Shown here: positions 20,481 through 31,360 of the stretch, one piece after another
Layout of the letters: each line of letters opens with the position of its first letter
Numbering within the stretch: position 1 is the first letter of the stretch
NCBI GenBank assembly: GCA_022606425.2
Contig: JAHDVF020000875.1
Span: 1,302,001-1,366,000, forward strand
Reading direction: 5' to 3'
Source: Lepidostoma basale
Lineage: Eukaryota; Arthropoda; Insecta; Trichoptera; Lepidostomatidae
Length of the DNA stretch: 64,000 bases
The notes under the pieces: model-generated
Databases searched by the model: none
What the model was told of the DNA's origin: nothing
What the model saw: only the letters and a program-made list of their open reading frames with translations
Translations under genes and position numbers: made by a program

Positions 20481-20679
20481 TGTTATAAGTAGTAATAATT
20501 ATTTTTATCAGTAAGAACTAATAAATAATATTAAACAATAATAAAACATAATGATAATATAAAGAAATCATCATTCAAGAAACAATAAATAGGGAAATAT
20601 ATTTTTTCTTTATAATTGAAAATAAACCATTTCAAATATTGTTATTTTCGAAGGCATTATTTTAACATTTGGAGGCGAA

Positions 20680-20815
20680 GAGTGAAAGGCGAAACATGTT
20701 ATTCCCATTAAATATAATATATGTTATAGAAAACTGACGTTTTTATTAGCATTAATTATTTAAGTTAAAGTTTTTCATCATTATTTAAGACACAATAAAT
20801 TAATAATTAAAAATA
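20680..20815 (+). mobile_element. HF-F foldback arm
   Basis: GAAAGGCGAAACATGTTATTC to GAAAACTGACGTTTTTATTAG, outer end TTATTTAAGACACAATAAAT. Confidence 0.6.
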
Positions 20816-21039
20816 AACTATAAAAAGATATTTCTGCTATAATTATAAATAAACTCTAAAAAGATAATTCTGCTACAATTAAAAATAAACTATAATTTAA
20901 TTGTTATATATCAAGAAATTTTGTTTATTGACTTAAGGCGACAGTGGATTTCCACAATGAACCTTTTTTCTTTGAGTGCATGCCTTTAATTTTATTAACA
21001 ATTGAATGTGAAATTCATTATTTTTCAAATATACATAAC

Positions 21040-21380
21040 AAAATTATGACGACCTACGTGGCAGAGTAGTAAGAGCTGTGACTGCAATACCGAAATCTCG
21101 GATTCGATTCCCGGCGATGGCAGTATGTGGGGATTTGCTTTAATGAAGCAAATCGAAATGATTCGCGTAGCTTTGTTGCATTACATTCCGTTAAACTATT
21201 ATATTAGCTGGATGGGATGCACTCGGGTCTTTTTTTCCCGATGTTTTAATAGTTATTCTGGTATTCGGGACGGAGACAAATCCAACAAATCAAAGATCTT
21301 CAAAATCGGTCCAACCGTTCTTATATTGAATTATCTCGTTGGATTATAAATGGTGTAATTAACACGACATTGTTTTACAT
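21040..21380 (+). mobile_element. S2 SINE, tRNA-derived, full length
   Basis: The head GACGACCTACGTGGCAGAGT holds box A (TGGCAGAGTAG) and is followed by box B GATTCGATTCC; it is the same head as in S1. After GGCGATGGCAGTATG the body diverges to 'GGATTTGCTTTAATGAAGC', 'ATTCGGGACGGAGACAAATC' and an end resembling a LINE tail (AAAATCGGTCCAACCGTTCT). RNA polymerase III transcription and LINE-driven copying are expected for such elements. Confidence 0.75.
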
Positions 21381-22300
21381 CTAATAGATACATTTAAGTC
21401 GCCGAATTGAAAGAATTAATAGACTTATAACACATAAACAAGTACGATATTAATGAGGTTGAATACTTTCCAATATTACGAGTATTTTCCTTTTAAATAT
21501 TGCTTCATGGGGACCTTAGGGCAATAGATGTTACAAATTGAAGAATGCAGGCGATGGACCGGATAAAAGGGCGAAAAATCCTAGAAAAGACCGGGGTTTA
21601 CGGTGGGCTAAGTAACATTATTGACACAATGTTCTCCTAAATGTTTTTTTTCTTCAAATGAATAATGCATAAGAGCAAAGGTATTTTATTAAGGGCATAA
21701 AGGAACTTGCGCGCTGAAATTCTGAAAGGTCCCATGCCGGGCGTCGGATTAATTTTCATCAAAAAACTTCTAAAGGTCATAAAGATTCTTTTTAATAGAT
21801 TCTTACCTGTCTTCCGATATCATGTGGCATTGTTACGCCGGATATCCGGGACACTAAAGAGGGAGGCCCGTAGTTATATTATACGGAGGGATTTTTATGG
21901 TTTTACATATTAAAATCTCCGGGGAGATTGTAGCGCGCCCCTGTTCGAAAGGAAACCAATGAAGTCGATCGTAACGCTTTTATTGATACGCCCTATTACA
22001 CGGAGCGGTTTGCAAGTATAGTGTGTATATAAAACATATCGGAGGCTATCAGCAAATGAGATTCCGTAATAAATATATAGAATCAGCATCTTATGAAATG
22101 CTAAGCTTCTGAGAAACCATTATATTACAATACTTCTAATGAAAAATTAAAAGGACACAGGAACAGACATTAAAGATAATGAATGAAAAAAAAAAGAAAA
22201 ATTATATGTTAATGAAAAAACAGAACAATTACACAGAGGAAAACTTGGCATGGTCGAATCACCTAAGAGTTAAACTACTTAAAAAAAACTTACTAAACAA
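21380..22300. other. No assigned feature
   Basis: Mostly AT-rich; a moderately GC-rich patch at 21690-22020 contains a short plus-strand open frame (21707-21913) without recognisable domain or codon signature. I do not call it a gene. Confidence 0.35.
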
Positions 22301-22304
22301 ACTT

Positions 22305-22560
22305 AGCAACCATCACAGGGTAGTCATCAACCAAAGAGGTAGGCAGAAAGAATGGACCGCTACATTGTTCTGTCCTGACGTACTTCTCTTGATTTTTTTA
22401 CATGTATACGTTTCTCTGGATCCTTACATGATTGATTGTGCCACGTTTTCCTTGGTTTTCCTCTATTTCTAGCCGCGTTCACGTCGTTTGCATACATATT
22501 CTTCACCATTCTGTCTATATTCATTCTTTCTATGTATCGAAACAATCTTAACTACCCTAT
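22305..22560 (-). mobile_element. L4 LINE tail, decayed
   Basis: Minus strand blocks FRYIERMNIDRMVKNMYAND, VNAARNRGKPRKTWHNQS and the 3' end with AGGCAGAAAGAATGGACCGC on plus. Internal deletions. Confidence 0.7.
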
Positions 22561-22564
22561 GTGT

Positions 22565-22705
22565 AGTTCATTACACTTTCAATCAATACAAATGAAAACG
22601 TCAGTTTTGTAAAAGCTTTAAAGCCAAATAGCGCATAAAATATATTAATGTATTTTATGCGAATGACATGTTTCGCTCTTCTAATGCATTATCAAATGTG
22701 GCAAA
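22565..22705 (-). mobile_element. HF-F foldback arm
   Basis: Minus strand: ATTTGATAATGCATTAGAAG, AGCGAAACATGTCATTCGC, then AAAACTGACGTTTTCATTTG. GAAA-CATG-UC is intact; the CUGANGA box is not (UUGAUAA). Confidence 0.65.
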
Positions 22706-23030
22706 ATTTCATTAATATATAATACTTAGAATCATTAGTCACCTTGAAATATGTAAAATCATTTGTAAACAATTTATAAAAATATGTTTTTATTAGAAAC
22801 CCTTTATTTCTTTCTACCTCAAATAACTTTTTTTCGATTTATATAATGTCATTTAGTATTCCTTACTTATGTAATCTGTGTCATAAAATGTCTTAATGAG
22901 GTACAAGAAACACTTTTCAGTATTTTTGGGCCAACCCAAATAATAATTTGTTTAAAATGTATAAAGTCACATCAGTTTTCGTTAATTGGCATATTCTGTT
23001 CCATTTACTAGTGTATATAAAAAGCAACGA
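22705..23030. other. No assigned feature
   Basis: AT-rich, possibly the interior of the HF-F copy that ends at 23.2 kb (AACGAGGTGAAATTTCGTCAC resembles the long HF-F interior at 37.2 kb). Confidence 0.35.
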
Positions 23031-23034
23031 GGTG

Positions 23035-23195
23035 AAATTTCGTCACATTTGATAATGACTTAGAAGGGCGAAAGATTTCATTCCCATAAAACATAATAAA
23101 ACTTATAGAAAGCTTAAGTTTTCGCATTAAATACTCGTATTTAATATGGAGTTTTACGAAATTGTTCAAAAAAACAATAAATAATTTTGATTTGG
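23035..23195 (+). mobile_element. HF-F foldback arm
   Basis: TTTGATAATGACTTAGAAGG, GCGAAAGATTTCATTCCC and outer end ATATGGAGTTTTACGAAATT. Stem III is lost (GATT). Confidence 0.55.
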
Positions 23196-23214
23196 TAAAT
23201 AATATAAATTTATT

Positions 23215-23455
23215 AGTCCATTATTTTGGCCGGAACACTATGATACCTTAACATTTTAAACTGTTAAATTAAATAACTTTGTTTTTGTATCACAATTGTA
23301 TTTTATTTTACGCGACAGCTGTTTCATCATCCTATGTTGACTTCATTTAAACACCTGAAGATGTCAACATAGGTTGAGAAACAGCTGTCGCGTAAAATAA
23401 AATACAATTGTGATACAAAAAACAATGTTATTTAATTTAACAGTTTAAAATCCAT
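23215..23455. mobile_element. HF-A foldback, full length
   Basis: Outer end CCATTATTTTGGCCGGAACAC, then inverted arms. Right arm, plus strand: ACAC, CTGAAGA (23355-23361), stem with TCAAC/GTTGA, GAAA (23378-23381), CAGCTG, UC (23388-23389), GCG. Left arm (minus) keeps GAAACAGCTGTCGCG but the CUGANGA box is degenerate. Confidence 0.75.
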
Positions 23456-23765
23456 AGATGGCGTTAGTGGGTGGATTTTATAGGTTAATCTTGAAAAGAT
23501 TCACAAGTGTAATCAAATCTACATAGATGGCCAGTTAAAACTGACACGTGCAGATAGATATGGATTTGAAGTATATATACAGCTTCCAAAATTTGTCATG
23601 CATGATCATAATAACAAAAGTGGAATGGGGAATGTTGTAATTACATAAAGCGTGCGCTTAACCCAACCAATGACAGGTCATAAGTCCTGTAAACACCTTG
23701 ATCATCCATATTCAGTTTCCAGTTTGCTTCTTCGTCTCTATTGAGATACAATTAAATTTGAATTA
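23455..23765 (-). mobile_element. T1 element, subtype shared with 49.2 kb
   Basis: About 300 nt nearly identical to 49175-49485: 'GATGGCGTTAGTGGGT', 'TCTACATAGATGGCCAGTTA', 'CAATGACAGGTCATAAGTCC', 'TTCGTCTCTATTGAGATAC'. It abuts HF-A directly. Confidence 0.7.
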
Positions 23766-23969
23766 ACCACCCTTTGGTGAAAATCCAGGATTTCGTAAAC
23801 AAGTATAAGTATACATTCACAAAATTTTTTATAATATCAATTTAAATGTCGATAGACGTTTAACGTTTCGGCATTTTAAAATCTGAGTTTTCTTTCCATA
23901 TTTTAGGAGTAAAATGTAAGAATAGTGGCCACGAATGATGCAACAAAACCTTTTGAATTTCAAACAACT

Positions 23970-24090
23970 AAAATATGCCATAGATTCGAGTTCCTACCTC
24001 TGCCTTTGGTGATACCAGTGGGAAGAGCAATCAATCTGCTCAACACGATCTACTCGGAGGTTGCTGTCTTTTGAGTTTAGTTGCCAGTGA
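23970..24090 (+). mobile_element. L6 Jockey-like LINE fragment
   Basis: Encodes FEFLPLPLVIPVGRAINLLN and TIYSEVAVF, the last RT block, matching the copies at 2.1 and 11.1 kb. Too short to place further. Confidence 0.65.
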
Positions 24091-24239
24091 ATGTTTAGTT
24101 TAATTAGTGAAAGAAATCCGTTTGTAGTTAAGTTTAAAAATATAAGCGTTTGAACAACATATGTGATTATATTTATCCTGAAATATATGGTAACACCTCA
24201 AAAAAAGTGCTTCTTATGAAAATATTGTATTTTAACCAT

Positions 24240-24660
24240 TAATAAAAGTCCGGATCGTCCATGTCAACATGTGCAACAACGAAAAAAACATTATGTGTTA
24301 TTACATTATGTTCTAAATTAAAAAAAGCGGTGGATATGTGGAACATAAATTAAATAGACAATATGTGCACCATCTAAAAAGAACATTTTGTGTTAAATTA
24401 TTTTTATTTTGTTATTTTATTTTATATCATTGTATTTTATATTATTTGCTTTAGATTTATTTTGTGGGTGTTGGACGATCGAAGTGTGCGCGGGAGATGC
24501 CTATTGGTGGCGATGAGGTTCGCAACCCATCACACCGCGTCTCCCGCGGGGCGAAAAGAGAAGGATGGAGTGCCGCATCAGTAAAAGTGTGACAGTCCAT
24601 TCTTTCTGCCTACCCTTTCGGGGAGACGGCGTGATGGTTAGTTAGTTAGTTAGTTATAAA
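24240..24660 (+). mobile_element. S4 SINE-like element, full copy
   Basis: ~410-nt unit almost identical to 39628-40023. AT-rich leader ('CCGGATCGTCCATGTCAACA'), hairpin core at about 24485-24547 (CGCGGGAGATGC ... GCGTCTCCCGCG, 11 of 12 paired, with GATGAGGTTCGCAACCCATC inside), then the L4-like end CTACCCTTTCGGGGAGACGG and GTTAGTTAGTTAGTTA. Box-B-like GGTTCGCAACC at 9 of 11 informative positions; no clear box A. Confidence 0.75.
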
Positions 24661-24739
24661 AATATTATTCGCATACAAACATTTTTGAATTATCGAAACA
24701 CTACATAACAGTTTTATTCGCACCGCATTCAGTTGTTAT

Positions 24740-25345
24740 ATTTCGCCGTTTCTCCGTTTCTCCGCCGTTTCTCCGCAGGGGTAGGCAGAGAGAACCCACC
24801 TCCACACTACTCTATCCTGACATACCTCTCTAGCTTCCTCCACATTCATGAATCGAGTCATACACGCACGTCGATTCTTCCGGCTTCTGACATGACCAAC
24901 CGAATATTTGGTCGTGTCATGTTTTCCTCGGTCTACCTCGACTCCTTACTCCACTTACATCGTTAACGTATACTTTTTTAACATTTCTTTCTTTACTCAT
25001 GCGCTCCTAGGTCCGAACCAACGTAGTGACCCTTTCATAATTTTGTTCATAATACTTTCTTTCGCTCTACATTCCTTCCTAATATCAGCATTTGAGATTC
25101 TGTCGTACATCGTTCTACCACATTTATTCTGCTCTCATCTTTCTTCTGCCAGTTCCATGCTTCGCTTCCATACATAAGGGTTGGGACCAGAACTCCATTG
25201 TAAACGGCCTTTTTCGCTTTCATTGATAAATTCTCGTTTCCAATAACTATTTTTAAAGCTCCATTCAATTTTTTACCCGCACCAATCCTTCTTTCAACAT
25301 AACTGTCCGTTCGTTTGTTATATTGAAGCAACTTTGAATCCTGCG
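24740..25345 (-). mobile_element. L4 LINE tail, long copy
   Basis: The minus strand extends further upstream than other copies: LLQYNKRTDSYVERRIGAGK, KLNGALKIVIGNENLSMKAK, KAVYNGVLVPTLMYGSEAWN, WQKKDESRINVVERC, then frameshifts through CRAK..IMNKIMKGSLRWF and the end CCCCTGCGGAGAAACGGCGG. The 3' end has extra CCGTTTCTCCG repeats. Confidence 0.8.
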
Positions 25346-25754
25346 TGTGCGCTTACAAAAATTTCGAGTTTCGACGATTTGAGGTTTTCCAAGTTGGGGA
25401 GACTAATCGCGTTTATGTTTCGTGCCCATTTCGTGACATTAATATTCATAAAACCCAAGTTGTTTCGGCGATTCGTACACTTTAATGGTTCAAAGTGAAA
25501 TTTGTCTTCATGAAAGTGGCCGAGCTTGATCTCAAATTTTAATAACCGGCCATTTTAAATTTACCGAAGTTATAAACCCTCTCCGCCGCTGGTCGGACTC
25601 TGCACCCCATCCCTCCGGTGGATGCAAAGCCTGACGGTAGAGTAAACTTCAATCAAACTCTTGGGCTAATGCAATTATTTGGGATTCATTTACGATTCAA
25701 TTAATTATGTAACTTCCCACGCAATAACATACGTGATGGTAAGTTAGTACGTTA

Positions 25755-26530
25755 ATATTACTTACTTGCTTACTAACCATCACGCTGTCTCTAAGGGGTA
25801 GGCAGAAAGAATATTAATATCGATCTTCGTGGTAGAGTGGTAAGAGCTCTGACTTCCATACTGAAGATCCCGGGTTCGATTTCCGGCAATGACAGTGTGA
25901 TTGTCACACTGTCTTTGGTCTGGTGTAGAATTCTTGTGACAATAAAATGGTGATAAATTGGTTACCTATCACATGTCATAAGAATCAATATACTAGCTAA
26001 AATAAATTGTAAACAGTTCTTTTTCAGTTTCAGATTTTTTCTGTATACAACAGGGTTCAAACGACCTGTTGTATACAGAAAAAAAATTGACTGTCCCTCT
26101 TTTCTTTCCTGACGAATTTCTCATGCTTTTTGAACATTTATACATCGTGTCATGCCCGCGCGTTAATTTTTTCGATTCCTCACGTTGTCGACATTCAATA
26201 TTTGATTTTTTTCGATTGTGCCACGTTTTCCTCTATTTTTAGTTACATTTACATCGTTAACATGTACTTTTTTACCATGCTTTCTTAATTCATCCTTTAA
26301 ATGTGTCCAAACCATCTTGATGATCCTTTTATTATTTTGTTTACACCACCATTATTCGCATCGCATTCACTTCTTATATTTTCATTCGACACTCCGTCAT
26401 GCACAGAGATTTTGAACATTCGTCTAAGAGATCTTATTTATACTGCATTTATTTTACTTTTATCCTTCTTTTGCCAGTTCCATGCTTAGCTTCCAAACAT
26501 AAGGGTCGGTACAAAAACACCGTTTATAGT
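25755..26530 (-). mobile_element. L4 LINE tail split by an S1 SINE
   Basis: 25755-25816 is the L4 end (CTTACTAACCATCACGCTGT, AAGGGGTAGGCAGAAAGAAT). The S1 SINE follows, then 26086-26530 resumes at GACTGTCCCTCTTTTC and runs back through L4 coding blocks to the YGSEAWNW region. Confidence 0.8.
25817..26085 (+). mobile_element. S1 SINE, tRNA-derived, full length
   Basis: Head with box A TGGTAGAGTGG and box B GGTTCGATTTC, then GACAGTGTGATTGTCACACT (a hairpin), 'TTTGGTCTGGTGTAGAATTC', the segment GACAATAAAATGGTG, and a 3' end with CTGTATACAACAG and its inverse CTGTTGTATACAG. Inserted in L4. Copies at 37.6 kb (minus), 51.7 kb (minus), 59.3 kb (plus) and a scrap at 47.0 kb. Confidence 0.8.
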
Positions 26531-27020
26531 ATACAAAATACATATTTTTTTAAATACCGTATTTTTTATGACCTGAACTTGGGTTTTGCAAAGCATTCGA
26601 AATAGCACTGCAAAAGCTAGGCACACACAATGATAGAGATAGTTAAATTGGATCAGAAGAGTAACAAGAATGTTTAAGGAGTGATCTGCATGGAGGAGTA
26701 TTCAATTATAATAAATTTAAATACAAAAATATTGAAAGTTTGAAAATTCTTATAACTCGGAAGCTTTGTGCGAGGAAAGTTGGATACTTAGTTTGCATTG
26801 TATCACAATTTTGTTGGAAATTAACTTTTCTCGTGGAAAACCTTTGAAAATATTAAAAAGATGAAGATATTAAGACGATAAAAGTCTTGGATTTGTAGCA
26901 GAAATAAAATTTATAGTATTAAAAAGTAGTTTTTCAAAATTATAGGAAGCTTTCTAAATTTTGAATGATCCAATCATACATTTATTAAACACTTAAATTT
27001 GACAACCATTTCAACATATT
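26530..27020. other. No assigned feature
   Basis: AT-rich sequence with no open frame, repeat end or motif that I recognise. Confidence 0.4.
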
Positions 27021-27215
27021 GAAATTAAATAAAACGATGTTTTTAACTACTTCCACTTTTGTCTTTATTTAGACAGCGACCGGTTTCGCCAGGCTCGCTG
27101 GTATCGACAGACTGGTCTGTCGAGCAGACCAGTCTGTCGAAACCGGTCGTTGTCTAAATAAAGACAAAAGTGGAAGTAGTTAAAAAACATATATTTATTT
27201 AATTATTATTTAAAA
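27020..27215. mobile_element. HF-C foldback, compact
   Basis: Two arms with almost no interior (centre about 27122). Left arm, minus strand: CTGTCGA, TACCAGC/GCCTGGC stem, GAAA, CCGG, UC. The right arm has lost the stem-II hairpin: CAGTCTGTCGAAACCGGTCG. So only one arm keeps the full layout. Confidence 0.7.
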
Positions 27216-27310
27216 TTGGTCTTCTACCACCTGGGTGCCACTCCAGCAATCTTTTTGGGGTTCGCGATGACGGCATCCTCTGCACGTGACCGGCCCATCT
27301 CAGTCTATTC
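27215..27310 (-). mobile_element. LINE RT tail fragment, family undetermined
   Basis: Minus strand: IRLNRLRWAGHVQRMPSS, RTPKRLLEWHPGGRR. The 'LRWAGHV.RM' and 'R.P.R.L' blocks are typical of LINE RT C-termini; not one of the other families in this window. Confidence 0.6.
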
Positions 27311-27384
27311 AGTCTGATTATGTTGAAATTATTTCTTTTTTCTTCTACTTTCAATAGATCTGATGAAATACGAAAATACCCATT

Positions 27385-27775
27385 GACTTAAAAAGGAGAG
27401 TATTCAACGCCTGTGTTCTGCCAGTGTTCATGTATGGTATTGAGATGGTCACAATGTCATAAAAAATAGACAACAAGTTGAGAGTCGCACAGAGAGCAAT
27501 GGAGAGAACCACGTTTGGTATTAGCTTCCAGAGTCAGGAATGCAGACATACGAACCAGGACATAAGTCTCCGACGTCATCAAGTTTGCCGCAAGTGGCGT
27601 TGGGTGGGATACGTCGCTCATCACCCAGATGAAAAGAAGAACGACAAAGCGTGGAGTTGGGCGCCCACAGTTGCGTTGGCGCGACGATATCTAGATAAGT
27701 GCGGATGATAGAAAGGAGTGGAAAATATGAGAGGAGGCCTACATTCAGGAGTGGACGGCCACATTGTGGTGAAGA
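27385..27775 (+). mobile_element. RTE-like LINE RT tail
   Basis: RVFNACVLPVFMYGIEM, LRVAQRAMERTTFGIS, then a deletion and 'WRWVGYVAHHPDEK', 'VGRPQLRWRDDI', 'EEAYIQEWTAT'. Closest to the copies at 35.4 and 43.9 kb. Frameshifted. Confidence 0.75.
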
Positions 27776-27794
27776 AAAAAAGAATAAACATCTA

Positions 27795-28325
27795 AATCTG
27801 ACTCAAAATATCTTCATCTTTCGGTGCCGTGTTAGGTGCCCTCATCGTTGGCGATTACTGCAGCAAAGGCATCTCTGTCTTGCGCCACTTGAAACAGGTT
27901 CTGAATTCTTGTAATTCCTGTCTATTATTTTATGTTCCGCAGTCAGAACAGCTGCCTTCTACCAACTCCCCGACGTCCCTCCACTTTACCCATTAATATC
28001 AGTCGAAGGAGGTAGTAATTTTCTCCCCCTAGCACATGACCCAAATATGACACCTTTCTAACTTTCACACTCGACAACAGCTCTCTCTGGCTCTCTGTTA
28101 TACTTCTGCATTAACTTTCGGTCCACGGTTTACGGAGCATTCTGCAGTTTATCTACATCTCAAACGCCTCCTAACGGTTCATTACATTCACTGTTAGACT
28201 CCAGGTTTCACAGCCATATAGAAGAACAGACCACATATAACTTATCATTCTGTATCGGAGTTTCAGGTTAAGATTACCGTTGCAAAAGAACGTTCTCATT
28301 TTATTAAATTCAGTTCGTGCAACTT
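27795..28325 (-). mobile_element. L9 LINE RT tail
   Basis: Minus strand: MRTFFCNGNLNLKLRYRMIS, YMWSVLLYGCETWSLTVNVM, RELLSSVKVRKVSYLGHVLG, LMGKVEGRRGVGRRQL, RIQNLFQVAQDRDAFAAVIA. Same family as 60.5-60.87 kb. Several stops and a frameshift; it is the longest copy of this family here. Confidence 0.75.
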
Positions 28326-28720
28326 TAATTTTGCATTTTATTATAATACAATATCAATATCAATGTCAATGTCTCTTAATATGCAAAAATGGATTTTATT
28401 CAAGCCGACTTTGCCGCTTTATCTGACCGCGAAAGGGGGATGGATTTTAGGCGTCATAAGTGGATAATGCTGTAAACGCCGGCCTTAAGCTAGGAATTTA
28501 AAATTTGATCCCTCTGTTAACCCTTTGCGACAAGGAATTCTCATTTCTCTCGAAGCGTTAATTTGTATTTATTTCGTAAATAATAAACTTCTCACAAAAG
28601 GAATACTCCTGATTGGGTGAATAATAATACATATTCATTATTAATTAAAGCAATTGATTAAATTCGGTCATCTACTCCGGTTGGATCATCACCCACTGCG
28701 TATGGATATGCAAATTGGTT
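28325..28720. other. No assigned feature
   Basis: A moderately GC-rich patch at 28400-28500 and AT-rich surroundings; possibly unique intronic DNA. Confidence 0.35.
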
Positions 28721-28724
28721 AAAA

Positions 28725-29760
28725 GATCGGTTTCTTGCTTAGAATCAGAAATAAATTGAATATAAATAGTAGAAAGCTGGTCTATAATGCTTTAATATTG
28801 CCTCACTCTAATTATTGTTCTTCTGTATTGTTTTTAGCAAATAAAGGAGATATTGATAAACTACAGGTTTTATAAAATAAAGGAATAAGGGCTATACTTG
28901 TTTGGGGTAGATATAGTAGTATTTTAACAATCATCAATGAAAGCAAAAACGACCGTTCACAATAGAGTTCTGGTCCCAACCCTAATGTATGAAAGCGAAG
29001 CATGGAACTGGCAGAAGAAGGATGAGAGTTGAAAAAAAGCGGTAGAAGTTGAGGTCCCTAAGACGTATTGTGTGGTAGAACGATATAAACAGAATCTCAA
29101 ATGCTGATATAAGAAACGAATGTAGAGCGGAAGAAGATATTATGAACATAATTGTGAAAGGATCGCTGCGTTGGTTCGGACATATGGAACGCATGGATGG
29201 ATAAAGAATGGTTAGGAAAGTATACGTTAATGATGTAAATGGGATACGAAGTCGAGGCAGACCGAGGAAAACATGGCATGACCAAATTAATTAAATTTTA
29301 AAGGTGCGTGTATGACTCGTTGTATGAATGTGGAGGAAGCTAGAGAGGTTTGCCAGGATAGAGTAGTGTGGCGGTCCATTCTCTCTGCCTACCCCTGCGG
29401 GGAAACGGCGTGATAGTTTGTTTGTTTGTTTGTTTAAGAATGTTCAACAAATAATGAAAAATTTATTCAAGAAAACTAGTTCTTTGCAACACTTTGATTT
29501 TTGTTTATAAAATTAAGAGTAATAAAGTGCCTGCATATCTTACTAAAAATGTAATATATAGTTATGAAATACATGACTATTTGACAAGAGATAGATTCCG
29601 ACTCCGGACACCCAGAATTGAAAGTACAGAGAAGTGTGTTTTTTTTATAGAGGATTAAAAATATATAACGAATTGCCAAATGAGGTAAGAGATGCCGATT
29701 CTCTTGCGATCTTTCGTCGAAAAAGCTTTCAATATGTTCTAAGTACCGATATTTAATGTT
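28725..29760 (+). mobile_element. L8 LINE RT tail interrupted by L4
   Basis: 28740-28930: RNKLNINSRKLVYNALILPH, SNYCSSVLFLANKGDIDKLQ, NKGIRAIL. After the L4 insert, 29450-29757: FVYKIKSNKVPAYLTKNVIY, SYEIHDYLTRDRFRLRTPRI, EGLKIYNELPNEVRDADSLA, IFRRKSFQYVL. These are the 'YC...(W)', 'Q..NK.IR', 'THNTR-like' and 'YNELP' blocks of a CR1/Jockey-group RT. The L4 insertion splits it between RYSSILTI and the following MLNK-like block. Confidence 0.75.
28935..29438 (+). mobile_element. L4 LINE tail, (GTTT)n type, inside L8
   Basis: From 'MKAKTTVHNRVLVPTLMYES' through EAWNWQKKDES, RRIVW..YDRNSNAD, ADI-NECRAEEDIMNIIVKGS, LRWFGHMERMDG, SRGRPRKTWHDQIN, ARE.CQDRVVWRSILSAYPC to the hairpin CCCCTGCGGGG and (GTTT)5. 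Frameshifted in several places. Confidence 0.85.
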
Positions 29761-29999
29761 TTTGTTGTTTTTTTCATTTGCGATTTTTATATTAAATAAA
29801 TAAATATAATTATTAAGTGGTTTAACCGCATTAAGAATACTTTGCTTATGGAGTTTACTATCAAGGTTCAAGTTTCAATACCACATAAAAAAAACATCGA
29901 TACCTTCATGATTTAAGTAGCATAGTGTGTTCAAAATGGGCAATGGGCTGACTTGACTGTTCGCATAGTATTTTTTTTAATCAATCAGACCAGTTTATT

Positions 30000-30556
30000 T
30001 TTCACAAATATATTTAGAGTTAAGGAGCTCCACTGGCTGAAATGTCCAGAAAGGATACAACACAAGCTCTACTGGACGGTCTATAAGGCGTTGCATGGAA
30101 TGGCACCAGCTTATATATCTGAACTCTGCATCAAGGAGAACCTGAATGCTAGACAGTCTACATTGCGATCAGCTAAGTCTTCTGCGATCGGTAGATTGAC
30201 TGTGCCAAAACGCTGTCCAAGCACAAACTTTGGCGACCGAGCCTTCGCGGTAGCCGGCCCTTCAGCCTGGAACAGTCTTCCAGCAGACCTTAAGTGCATT
30301 GCGAATCAATCAGAGTTTAGATCGAGACTCAAAACGCACCTTTTCAAATTATCATTTCCTGACAGGAAGGGCTTATCGACTTCGTCAGGTGCAGCCCTCA
30401 TACTAAATATGTTTATTTATTTTTTTATCATTATTATTATTATTATTATTATCTAGTTGATAAAACGGAGCATATTCTACAGCGCCCTTGAGATAAGTAA
30501 TTCATAAAAATGGCGCTTTATAAATTATCCAATTTATTATTATTATTATTATTATT
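30000..30556 (+). mobile_element. LC LINE 3' fragment
   Basis: Plus strand open from 29953: LHWLKCPERIQHKLYWTVYK, ALHGMAPAYISELCIKENLN, CPSTNFGDRAFAVAGPSAWN, LKTHLFKLSF. This is colinear with the C-terminus of the 8.1-9.3 kb copy. The 3' UTR has an internal ATT repeat (30427-30452), a GCGCCCTTGAG...ATGGCGCT hairpin and an ATT tail (30532-30556). Confidence 0.85.
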
Positions 30557-31125
30557 AAGAGCATCGACCAAACCGCAGAGCTCAAAATAAGAATTGGACT
30601 AAGTTGGGCAGCTTTCGGAAAAATGGTTTACATCCTTAAAAACCGGAAAATACCGATCAACCTGAAACGAAAAGTTTATAAAGCCTTTGTTCTGCCAGTT
30701 GGTACTTATGGTCTGGAAACTATAACAATGTCCAAACAATGTGCCGAGAATTTACGAGTGACCCAAATAGCCATGGAAAGAGCCATGTTAGGAATAAGCC
30801 TAAGAGACAGAGTCAGAAACGATACGATGAGAGAAAAAACAAAGGTCACTGACATCATCCACCTAGTGGCGACTCTAAAATGGCAATGGGCAAGTCACAT
30901 AGCCAGAAGCTCAGCCGAAAAATAGACAAGAAGACTGCTGACTTGGAGACCGTGGACGGCAAAGAGAAGTACAGGGCGATCGCAACTACGGTTGAAGGAT
31001 GATATGAACAGACATGCCGGATTAACCTGATGCGAGTGAATGTGAAAGACTGAGTGACGTGGAAGCGAATGAAGGTGGCATTTGTCCAGGAGTAGACGGG
31101 AATAGGCTGAAGAAGAAGAAGAAGA
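30557..31125 (+). mobile_element. RTE-like LINE RT tail
   Basis: RIGLSWAAFGKMVYILKNRK, INLKRKVYKAFVLPVGTYGL, ETITMSKQCAENLRVTQIAM, LRDRVRNDTMREKTKVTDII, WQWASHIARSSAEK, then a stop and frameshift before 'GRSQLRLKDD' and the AAGAAGAAGAAGAAG tail. It starts exactly at the LC tail. Confidence 0.8.
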
Positions 31126-31134
31126 AGGGCATCT

Positions 31135-31360
31135 ATTTGAGAATAGGCAGAATACCAGGAACGCATGAGAGATAATTCGACGAAGACAATATACTCTCAT
31201 AAGTCAAGAGTATCTGTCTTCTGAACGTACTTTAACTATTATGAAAGACCTCAATCCTCGCGAAGATCGTGTTCAGCAGACTGGTCGTACTCTTACCACC
31301 GGTATCACCTGAGGCAGGTTGGTTCTGGCGGCCGGTAGGTAAAACAATATATGCTCGGGT
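31135..31360 (-). mobile_element. L6 Jockey-like LINE fragment
   Basis: Minus strand: HILFYLPAARTNLPQVIPVV, RVRPVC.T.S-RGLRSFIIV; closely matches 1.95-2.18 kb. Confidence 0.65.

Noticed and set aside
30111..30299. 62-residue minus frame resembling 8126-8314 plus
   Set aside because: Both are the antisense of the same conserved LC LINE block; the similarity reflects the LINE, not a gene.
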